Assembly: GCA_034437695.1 (NCBI GenBank) | Contig: DAOTTJ010000462.1 | Span: 1-18,053 of the forward strand | Direction of reading: 5' to 3' | Length of the DNA: 18,053 nt | Source of the DNA: Paraktedonobacter sp034437695 | Lineage (GTDB): Bacteria > Chloroflexota > Ktedonobacteria > Ktedonobacterales > Ktedonobacteraceae | Shown here: piece after piece, positions 1 to 5,195 of the stretch | Layout: each line of letters starts with the position of its first letter | Position numbering within the stretch: position 1 is the stretch's first letter | Translations under genes and position numbers: made by a program | The notes under the pieces: model-generated | The model's input: the letters and a program-made list of their open reading frames with translations, nothing else | The model's database searches: none | Told to the model about the DNA's origin: nothing

Positions 1-56
1 AGCCAGGGCTATGCAAAACAGGAGTGCAGAGGGTCACCCTCTGCACAGGTAGGTTA

Positions 57-106
57 TTCGCTGAACGCTTCGCCACAGCGAAGCACAGGTCTCACGTGCA
101 GGAAGG
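57..106 (+). repeat. Dispersed hairpin repeat, copy 1
   Basis: The first 28 bases (57-84) match the reverse complement of 5100-5127 except for the four-base loop, which is CACA here and TGTG in the reverse complement of the other copy. The match continues for about 23 more bases at about 19/23 identity with one gap. The core is a 7-bp hairpin, GCTTCGC / GCGAAGC. This fits a short dispersed palindromic repeat of the REP/MITE kind; the class is inferred. Confidence 0.75.
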
Positions 107-147
107 CGCTTGTCAGGCGCAATCTGCGCCTGACAAGCGCCTTCCTG
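99..147. repeat. Perfect 22-bp inverted repeat, 5-nt loop
   Basis: The arms are 99-120 and 126-147 with loop AATCT. The stem is perfect and GC-rich. No T-run follows on either strand, so it does not look like a classic intrinsic terminator. It sits directly after the repeat shared with 5078-5127, which suggests it is part of a larger dispersed palindromic element. Confidence 0.85.
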
Positions 148-399
148 TATCTTCTTCTCTCTGGGGTGGGACGGTTCCGACCAATAGTCTAGGGAAGGAC
201 GAGAAACCTCCCTGTGAAAAGTTCGGGGTGTCCCCGAAAACCTCCTTCCCCGCCGCCGTAGGCGGCAGGGTGGACTTTTGAATAGCCCAGAGCAAAGAAA
301 CAGGGTTCATATGAAAGCACCAACAAAGATGATACAATTGAAGAGATAGATATACCACCTTGCTGCATCTCACAAAGCAAAAGAAGAAAGGTCTGACAT

Positions 400-1122
400 A
401 TGACAACCACACCCGCGGTGGGTGGCACCATTGCGCTGATTGGCTCTGGTGAATTTCTGCCCCCTATCCAGTCTTTAGATCAACACTTATTAGCATATCT
501 TCAGGGAACACCCCGAGTTGTGGTGTTACCGACGGCCTCTGCTCCCGATGGACACGGAGTGCCGGAACGTTGGGCGAAAATGGGGCTGGAGCATTTTGGT
601 CAGCTTGGTGCGGTGACCGATCCAGTTATGCTTCTGACCCGCGAAGATGCGGTGAAATCGGATCTGGTCGAGCGCATTGAACAGGCGAATTTTGTCTACT
701 TCTCGGGTGGCAAACCGCGCTATCTTTTAGAGACATTGCAAGGTACGCCAGCCTGGGAAGCGGTGGTGCAGGTATATAAAAAGGGGGGGGTAGTTGTTGG
801 TTGTTCGGCAGGTGCGATGGTGATGGGCGCGGCACTTTTCGATTTTCCCCGCCTGTGGCATACTGTACCGGCCCTGGGTCTGGCTCCTGGTTTGCTGGTT
901 ATTCCACATTTTGATGAAGTACCTAAGATGATGCTCACGACGCTCAATCATCGTGCCGAGTTTACTACCGTGGGTGTCGATGGAACGACCGCCCTGGTGG
1001 GCCGGGCCGGGCAAGGTTGGAGTGTGCTTGGTAGAGGCGGCGTAACTGTATTTGAGAAGAAACAGCGAACGCGCTATACTGAGGGCGAGGAGGTCAACTT
1101 GGCTTTGCCGCCGAGTGCATAA
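400..1122 (+). CDS. Peptidase S51-like protein (cyanophycinase / dipeptidase E fold)
   Basis: This 240-aa protein fits the Type-1 glutamine amidotransferase-like fold of peptidase family S51. The nucleophile elbow GCSAGAM puts the likely catalytic Ser at residue 136. It is preceded by a glycine-rich FSGGKPRYL segment at 101-109, where cyanophycinases have their GGxQ loop, and followed by a PHFDE motif at 169-173 with a candidate catalytic His170. There is no signal peptide, so a cytoplasmic role is likely. The start is supported by an AAGG ribosome binding site about 8 bases upstream. Family members cleave Asp-containing dipeptides or cyanophycin; the substrate here is not readable, and the GGK variant of the GGxQ loop argues against simple cyanophycinase. 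It lies 49 bp before queF on the same strand and may be co-transcribed. An A5G8 run at 778-790 falls inside the gene just before the nucleophile. Confidence 0.85.
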   Translation: MTTTPAVGGTIALIGSGEFLPPIQSLDQHLLAYLQGTPRVVVLPTASAPDGHGVPERWAKMGLEHFGQLGAVTDPVMLLTREDAVKSDLVERIEQANFVYFSGGKPRYLLETLQGTPAWEAVVQVYKKGGVVVGCSAGAMVMGAALFDFPRLWHTVPALGLAPGLLVIPHFDEVPKMMLTTLNHRAEFTTVGVDGTTALVGRAGQGWSVLGRGGVTVFEKKQRTRYTEGEEVNLALPPSA

Positions 1123-1171
1123 AATCTGTGTGGACCTGCTCGTATCTTTGAAAAAAGGAGAGATATCGTTT

Positions 1172-1648
1172 ATGGTCCATCAAGACGCCGCCTATCCGGG
1201 CGAACAGGAGCGCGAGGACGTTCAGCGCACGCTTGGTAGCTATGGTAAAACAGAGATTGACGAAAACAGACTGGAGACATGGCCGAATGCTCGCCCGGAG
1301 CGTGACTATGTGACGCATTTTGAAATTCCCGAGTTTACCTGTCTCTGCCCGCGGTCGGGTTTTCCTGATTTTGCGACTATGGTGATTGACTATGTGCCAG
1401 ACCAGTATGTCGTCGAACTCAAGAGCCTGAAGCTTTATATAAATGGGTATCGTAACCGGCAGATCAGTCATGAAGAGGTGACCAACCTTATTCTTGACGA
1501 GCTGCTTGCCCTGCTCAAACCGCGTTGGATGCGGGTAGTGGGTGATTTTACGGTTCGCGGAAATATCAAGACTATCATCTTCGCCGAAGAGGGTCAGGCG
1601 GACTACCAGGGTCCACGTCCAGCGTATCAGCGGTATCTGCCGGGCTAA
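1172..1648 (+). CDS. queF: NADPH-dependent 7-cyano-7-deazaguanine reductase QueF (type I)
   Basis: QueF reduces preQ0 to preQ1 with NADPH, the last soluble step before tRNA insertion in queuosine synthesis. The 158-aa product has the short single-domain length of type I QueF. Visible motifs are FTCLCPRSGFPDFA (catalytic Cys59 and Asp66 by analogy with the Bacillus enzyme) and the QueF signature ELKSLKLY at 82-89, followed by SHEE at 99-102 for substrate contact. I chose ATG 1172 because AAGGAG lies 11-12 bases upstream and the domain starts soon after; the open frame continues upstream to 1052, but that part overlaps the previous gene and is unlike QueF. No other queuosine genes (queC, queD, queE, tgt) and no preQ1 riboswitch are visible nearby. 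Confidence 0.96.
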   Translation: MVHQDAAYPGEQEREDVQRTLGSYGKTEIDENRLETWPNARPERDYVTHFEIPEFTCLCPRSGFPDFATMVIDYVPDQYVVELKSLKLYINGYRNRQISHEEVTNLILDELLALLKPRWMRVVGDFTVRGNIKTIIFAEEGQADYQGPRPAYQRYLPG

Positions 1649-1669
1649 GCGGCTGATCGGGCGTATAAA

Positions 1670-1714
1670 AACAGGCGGACCAGGACGGGTGTGGAGTATT
1701 CATACCCGCCTGTT
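1670..1714. terminator. Inverted repeat after queF, possible terminator
   Basis: A 9-bp perfect stem (AACAGGCGG at 1670-1678 with CCGCCTGTT at 1706-1714) lies 22 bp after the queF stop and just before the next gene's promoter. The loop is long (27 nt) and there is no T-run after it, so termination by it is only a guess from position. Confidence 0.35.
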
Positions 1715-1718
1715 CAGC

Positions 1719-1737
1719 CTGTCAGTCAGGTTGACAG
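1719..1737. promoter_or_regulatory. Inverted repeat overlapping the -35 box, possible operator
   Basis: CTGTCA at 1719-1724 and TGACAG at 1732-1737 form a perfect 6-bp inverted repeat with a 7-bp spacer. The right arm overlaps the TTGACA box, so a bound dimer would block RNA polymerase. Autorepression by the adjacent GntR regulator is a reasonable inference, since many regulators of this family control their own gene. Confidence 0.4.
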
Positions 1738-1760
1738 ATCAAATTGCAGGTCGTTATAAT
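1731..1760 (+). promoter_or_regulatory. Consensus sigma70-type promoter of the GntR gene
   Basis: TTGACA at 1731-1736 and TATAAT at 1755-1760 are separated by 18 bases; both hexamers match consensus exactly. Transcription would begin near 1767. This settles the start of the regulator: the upstream in-frame ATG codons at 1744 and 1759 would lie before the transcript start, so ATG 1813 is preferred. Confidence 0.85.
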
Positions 1761-1812
1761 GGTTTTACAGAGGGTAGTATGCATCAGATGCTTGCGACGT
1801 AGAGAGAGCCAT

Positions 1813-2523
1813 ATGTTAGAGAAACTACACCGTGCCACCCTGGCCGAACAGGCGACCAACCGGCTGGCCGAACTGATTTTGCAGCAAGGTTTAAAAGCGG
1901 GAGATACCTTGCCGTCAGAGATCACGCTGGCGGCCAGCTTTGGCGTGAGTCGACAGGTGATTCGCGAGGCGCTCCGCTCGTTGCAGGGTCAGGGCGTCGT
2001 CGCGATTGTCAACGGCAAAGGTGCGGTCGTGCGTCCGATTGATAGCAATACCTTGCTGATGTTTTTCCAGCGGGCGGTGCGTTTTGACAAGCGAACGATG
2101 GTCGACCTGATCGAGACGCGCAAAGGGATCGAGATCCAGAGCGCGATGCTGGCTGCGGAACGCCGGACCCCGGCTGAACTGGCGACATTGCAGAGTATTC
2201 TGGTCAGGATGGGACGGTATCTCGGCGAATCGGCGCGGTATAGCGACCTGGACGTAGCATTTCATCTAGCGATTGCCTCGGCTGCGCATAATTCTATGCT
2301 TCACCATCTGATCGCTTCGCTGCACGAAGTTTCAAAAGAGGCCATCCTGGCCGGTCTACACCCGCAACACAGCGAAGGCCAGCTACGAAAATTTCAGGAG
2401 ATCCACACAGCGCTATGTGAACAGATAGAGCGTAGCGATCCCCAGGCTGCGGGGAGTGCAATGGCCCTGCATTTTGACGAAGCAATTGTTGCGCTGGTCA
2501 ATGATGGATTGGAAAGAGCTTGA
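1813..2523 (+). CDS. FadR-subfamily GntR transcriptional regulator
   Basis: This is a 236-aa DNA-binding repressor or activator. The N-terminal winged helix (about residues 8-76) shows the GntR pattern: LPSEITLAASFGVSRQVIREAL, then the wing at GKGAVV. The C-terminal FCD ligand-binding domain (about 95-225) carries the expected metal-site residues Asp147, His151, His198 and His220, so it probably binds a metal plus a small carboxylate; the ligand cannot be told. ATG 1813 is chosen from the promoter position, although the ribosome binding site there (AGAGAG) is weak. The stop codon overlaps the start of the next gene by one base, so the two are translationally coupled. Confidence in the family is high; the target genes are unknown. 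Confidence 0.92.
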   Translation: MLEKLHRATLAEQATNRLAELILQQGLKAGDTLPSEITLAASFGVSRQVIREALRSLQGQGVVAIVNGKGAVVRPIDSNTLLMFFQRAVRFDKRTMVDLIETRKGIEIQSAMLAAERRTPAELATLQSILVRMGRYLGESARYSDLDVAFHLAIASAAHNSMLHHLIASLHEVSKEAILAGLHPQHSEGQLRKFQEIHTALCEQIERSDPQAAGSAMALHFDEAIVALVNDGLERA

Positions 2524-3056
2524 TGACCAGGCCACAAAAAAGTGCCGCAAGTCCGCTGACGCGCCGATTTTCAGCTATTGCTGGTTGTGTACTGGTGGTG
2601 TTCGCGCTTCTCTGGTTTAGCTGGTTGCTTCTGCGCCAGATAAACCCGACATTGGGAGCGGTTACCCTGCCATTGCCCGGTTCCTATGGCCAGAACACCC
2701 CGGCCTCGACCAGTGAACCGTTGACCGCTGCTGGGATCACCCTGACGCAGCCTGTGCAGGGTCAAGAACCCACCTTGACTAGGCAAGAGGCGCTCCTCCT
2801 GGCTGGTCAGCTTGAGCCTTCAGCAGCGGCACACGCTGGTACAGTGGCCGAACAATATACCCTGTTTAGCTATGGCAACCCGAGCGCAACGCAGAAAAGC
2901 TTTCAAAATGTCCCTATCTGGTTGATACACTACAGCAAAATCAGCGAACCCCCACCCGATACCGCGGCTGATCCCCACGCCTCAGCCGTGCACCACGATG
3001 TGTACATCTTTCTTGACGCGGGGAATGGTCAGGAGTTGCTGGACCTCTGGTTCTGA
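2523..3056 (+). CDS. Single-pass membrane protein with PepSY-like outer domain, unrecognised
   Basis: The 177-aa product has an N-terminal basic stretch, one hydrophobic segment at about 17-38, a Pro/Thr/Ser-rich stalk, and an outer part of about 100 residues. The end (VYIFLDAGNGQELLDLWF) resembles the last strands of PepSY/YcdB-type domains, where a D-A-x-T/N-G-E/Q turn is common; this is a weak likeness, not an identification. ATG 2523 shares one base with the stop of the GntR gene, with GGAAAGAG just upstream; a TTG at 2520 is an alternative. The coupling suggests it works with, or is controlled together with, the regulator. It ends only 7 bp before the convergent gene's stop, with no terminator between them. 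Confidence 0.8.
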   Translation: MTRPQKSAASPLTRRFSAIAGCVLVVFALLWFSWLLLRQINPTLGAVTLPLPGSYGQNTPASTSEPLTAAGITLTQPVQGQEPTLTRQEALLLAGQLEPSAAAHAGTVAEQYTLFSYGNPSATQKSFQNVPIWLIHYSKISEPPPDTAADPHASAVHHDVYIFLDAGNGQELLDLWF

Positions 3057-3063
3057 GTCGCCA

Positions 3064-3765
3064 TCAGGCGGACTCGCCGCTGTTCATTTTAATCCAGCCC
3101 TGGCGCAGGGCGTGAACCACAGCCGCAGTACGATCATTAACAGCCAGCTTCTTCAAGATCGAGGTGATATGGTTTTTGACGGTCTGGTCGCTAATTTTCA
3201 ACGATTTGGCAATCTCTTTATTGCTATTGCCGCGTGCGATATAGTCCAGGATCTCGACTTCGCGACTGGAGAGCGGTGAATCGGGGTTAATAAAAATCTG
3301 CGGCTCGCTCTCCTCATGGGTCAGTTCGCGAAAAGACTTGAGCACGCGATTGGCGAGCTGTGGCTTGGCGAGGACATCGTCGTTGATCAGATATTCCCCC
3401 TTACTCACCCTGCGGATAGCGTCTTCAAGTTCTTCGAGTTTAAGGTTGCGGGTATAGTAGGCAGCGGCTCCGACCTTGATAGATTGGAATAAGCGTTCTT
3501 CATCTTCGGTGGGTGTTAAAATGATCACTCCAATATGTGGGGCCAGATGGCGTAGCTGCCTGGCGATCTCCAGGGAGTCGGCGTTCGTCAAACCCGCATC
3601 GATCAACGCCACGTCGGGATGGCCTATGCGAGCCAACTCAAAGATCTCTGCCGGATTAGTGGGCGTGCCGATGATAGTACAATCGCCCATCTGTTCAAGA
3701 GTGGCGCGGATGCCCGCACGAAATAAAGGTTGTTCGTCTACGATAAGGACTCTGATTGTATCCAT
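3064..3765 (-). CDS. NarL/LuxR-type response regulator, orphan
   Basis: The 233-aa protein has a receiver domain (about 4-122) and a C-terminal LuxR helix-turn-helix (about 163-228, LSSREVEILDYIARGNSNKEIAKSL). The phospho-acceptor is Asp56, with acidic residues Asp10 and Glu11 and Thr84 in place. The conserved Lys of the receiver domain, normally in a GYLLKD-like stretch, is replaced: the sequence reads AYYTRN at 102-107, with Arg106 in that position. That may alter phosphorylation-driven switching. GAGGA lies 6 bases before the ATG. No kinase gene is adjacent; the nearest one (5196-7607) has its own partner. Its targets are not visible. Confidence 0.93.
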   Translation of the reverse strand: MDTIRVLIVDEQPLFRAGIRATLEQMGDCTIIGTPTNPAEIFELARIGHPDVALIDAGLTNADSLEIARQLRHLAPHIGVIILTPTEDEERLFQSIKVGAAAYYTRNLKLEELEDAIRRVSKGEYLINDDVLAKPQLANRVLKSFRELTHEESEPQIFINPDSPLSSREVEILDYIARGNSNKEIAKSLKISDQTVKNHITSILKKLAVNDRTAAVVHALRQGWIKMNSGESA

Positions 3766-3907
3766 GAAATTCCTCGTGACAAAGCAGGTGGAGCACTGCT
3801 TCCATGCCGCTTTCTATATCTAATTTATATCTATGTTATATATTGATATACGATAGTTTCCCTGCCGGAAGGAGGGGATATCTGGCGTAATTGATAGATA
3901 TTGCATC

Positions 3908-3937
3908 ATTATATACAAGAAAGTCACTTTTCAACAA
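3908..3937 (-). promoter_or_regulatory. Candidate promoter for the orphan response regulator
   Basis: Read on the - strand, a perfect TATAAT lies at 3913-3908. Upstream are TTGTTG at 18 bases spacing or TTGAAA at 15 bases. It would give a leader of roughly 135 nt before the ATG at 3765. The -10 is convincing; the -35 is not optimal. Confidence 0.45.
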
Positions 3938-4107
3938 TCTTTTAGACTTTTCTACTATACCAGAACCGTATAGCGCATACGCCGTGTGAGATTCCGGCGA
4001 GGAAAAGCCTTGCTATCGTCTCTACGGGCCGGTTAGCCGTTTAGCGGACTGCCACACTGGCTTCACCGGTAGAGAGGCGGCTAGAGGAGAGGATGAAGGA
4101 ATGAGCA

Positions 4108-4173
4108 AAAAGCAAACGGACAAATGGATAGGCAGGTGCCGATATCGGCCTATCCATGCGCCCGTTTGCTTTT
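4108..4173 (-). terminator. Long imperfect hairpin, terminator of the MglA-like gene
   Basis: A 12-bp stem (4108-4119 with 4162-4173), a symmetric 5-nt internal loop, then a 9-bp stem (4125-4133 with 4148-4156). The apical loop contains the palindrome GCCGATATCGGC. On the - strand the structure begins about 25 bases after the stop codon and ends in a T-run (GCTTTTTGC), as expected of an intrinsic terminator. The A/T tracts on both sides would let it work in either direction. Confidence 0.75.
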
Positions 4174-4197
4174 CTGCCCGGCCGTGCCAGAGAAGCG

Positions 4198-4785
4198 TTA
4201 AATCGGGTCCAGGCTTTTCAGGGTGCGATTGATAGAGACTTTGAGCGTTTCGATCACACCCTGACCCGTAACGGCCACGGACTCAAAGCTAGAGACGCGA
4301 TATGGGTTAAGATATTGTTCGAGTAATGAGACAGGCAAGATATCTTCTTTCAGATCGCGTTTATTCCATTGCATTACCAGTGGGAAAGTTGAGGGTTCTT
4401 TACCCATCCGGCGTAGTTGTTCCTGAAGTTCGTTCCAGCTCTCCATGTTTTCACGAAGCTTACTGGCCTGTGAGTCAGCGACAAAAACCACGCAATCGAC
4501 ATTTCTCAGCACGGCAATGCGTGTTTGCTGGTACAAGACCTGACCTGGCACTGTATAAAGGTGAATACGGATTTTGTAGCCATAAACCTCGCCAAGATCG
4601 AGAGGGAGCAGATCAAAATACAGCGTACGTTCGGTCTCAGTATCGATGGAAACCATTTTTCCTACGTCCTGGGGCCTGACCGCTTTAAAAATGTAGTGGA
4701 GATTGGTTGTCTTACCACACAGACCAATGCCATAATAAACAATCTTGCAATTGATCTCGCGCTTTAACCGATTAATATAGGGCAT
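4198..4785 (-). CDS. MglA-like small GTPase
   Basis: A 195-aa Ras-like GTPase of the MglA group, which in Myxococcus controls cell polarity and motility. The P-loop GIGLCGKT is at 19-26. The switch II region reads TVPGQ at 78-82, as in MglA, rather than the DxxG of ordinary Ras proteins. NKRD at 141-144 is the guanine-specificity motif and TGQG near 173 fits the final loop. The full domain is present with no extension, so it is cytoplasmic. AGGAG lies about 10 bases before the ATG. MglA normally works with the Roadblock/LC7 protein MglB; none is encoded here, so its GTPase activator must be elsewhere or different. It is a single-gene unit with its own promoter and terminator. Confidence 0.94.
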   Translation of the reverse strand: MPYINRLKREINCKIVYYGIGLCGKTTNLHYIFKAVRPQDVGKMVSIDTETERTLYFDLLPLDLGEVYGYKIRIHLYTVPGQVLYQQTRIAVLRNVDCVVFVADSQASKLRENMESWNELQEQLRRMGKEPSTFPLVMQWNKRDLKEDILPVSLLEQYLNPYRVSSFESVAVTGQGVIETLKVSINRTLKSLDPI

Positions 4786-4930
4786 CGTTTTTGTTCTCCT
4801 ACCCGTTTATCTGTAGCTATTGTGCGCCAGGTAGACGGACAGCTCCATCCAATTTCCCTTGGAAAAACGCCGTTAAGCATTTCCCGCACGCTTCACGGTC
4901 GCTTCTGATCACTCGTTGTTCGTATGGAAT

Positions 4931-4959
4931 AGTATACTCTATTTTGCTCAAAATGCCAA
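4931..4959 (-). promoter_or_regulatory. Promoter of the MglA-like gene
   Basis: On the - strand TTGGCA (4959-4954) and TATACT (4936-4931) are separated by 17 bases; each is 5/6 to consensus. Transcription would begin near 4924, leaving a leader of about 140 nt. Confidence 0.7.
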
Positions 4960-5077
4960 CCAGTTACTTTTTTCGCCCCAGGGTTATTTCATTCTCTGCC
5001 AGCCAGAGGCTTGTAACCCCCTACCTCATCTGTTGTTCAGGGAAGCGGGGCCACTTTTCACGGGTAGGTTTTTTATC

Positions 5078-5127
5078 CTTCGTGCACGGTGAGACTTGGG
5101 CTTCGCCACAGCGAAGCGTTCAGCGAA
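5078..5127 (-). repeat. Dispersed hairpin repeat, copy 2 (inverted)
   Basis: This is the second copy of the element at 57-106, in the opposite orientation. The core hairpin is at 5100-5117 with loop CACA, followed by the flank GTTCAGCGAA, which is the complement of the flank in copy 1. Both copies lie between genes. The inverted loop with conserved arms is what mispairing or recombination across a palindrome would leave. Confidence 0.75.
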
Positions 5128-5150
5128 AAACCCATTGTTGCATCTGAAAC

Positions 5151-5177
5151 AGGTGCTTCGCCGCAGGCGAAGCACCT
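5151..5177 (-). terminator. 12-bp hairpin after the histidine kinase, likely 3' end
   Basis: Perfect arms 5151-5162 and 5166-5177 close on a 3-nt loop (GCA on the + strand). It lies 18 bases past the kinase stop codon on the - strand. The following - strand sequence (GTTTCAG) has only a short T-run, so termination is plausible but not certain. Its core (GCTTCGC / GCGAAGC) matches that of the dispersed repeat next to it. Confidence 0.55.
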
Positions 5178-5195
5178 CTGAAAAAAGCATCAGGG

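Larger units (their letters stand above)
1..399. other. Non-coding, hairpin-dense intergenic region
   Basis: I see no credible gene in this stretch. It holds at least five separate inverted repeats: 24-46 (10-bp stem, loop TCA), 67-84 (7-bp stem, loop CACA), 99-147 (22-bp perfect stem, 5-nt loop), 222-238 (7-bp stem, loop TGT) and 252-266 (6-bp stem, loop GTA, extended by 3 bp beyond a mismatch). The last ~100 bases before 400 are AT-richer and presumably carry the promoter of the S51-like gene. TACAAT at 333-338 is a possible -10 box, but I find no convincing -35. The short open frames here overlap the hairpins and lack ribosome binding sites. Confidence 0.7.
3766..4197. other. Intergenic region between response regulator and MglA-like gene
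   Basis: There is no gene here. The left part (about 3815-3960) is AT-rich and holds a candidate promoter for the leftward response regulator. The middle (3985-4090) is GC-richer with imperfect pairing: CTCTAC 4020-4025 pairs with GTAGAG 4069-4074, and AGCC 4035-4038 with GGCT 4059-4062, giving a possible structured leader for the regulator transcript or a relic. The right end holds the terminator hairpin of the MglA-like gene. Confidence 0.6.
4786..5195. other. Intergenic region with promoter, dispersed repeat and terminator hairpin
   Basis: No gene is supported. It holds the leader and promoter of the MglA-like gene on the left, repeat copy 2 (5078-5127) in the middle, and the hairpin at 5151-5177 just after the kinase stop on the right. 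Confidence 0.65.

Noticed and set aside
1052..1171. N-terminal extension of QueF from 1052
   Set aside because: It overlaps the end of the S51-like gene, is basic and unlike QueF, and ATG 1172 has a ribosome binding site.
1123..1171. preQ1 riboswitch before queF
   Set aside because: The 49-base gap has no preQ1-I or preQ1-II pattern; it is too short and lacks the A-rich tail and stem.
1744..1812. Longer GntR regulator starting at 1744
   Set aside because: The promoter -10 box is at 1755-1760, so that start would not be on the transcript.
3985..4090. c-di-GMP or cobalamin riboswitch
   Set aside because: Some stems are suggestive, but the conserved loop sequences of these classes are missing.
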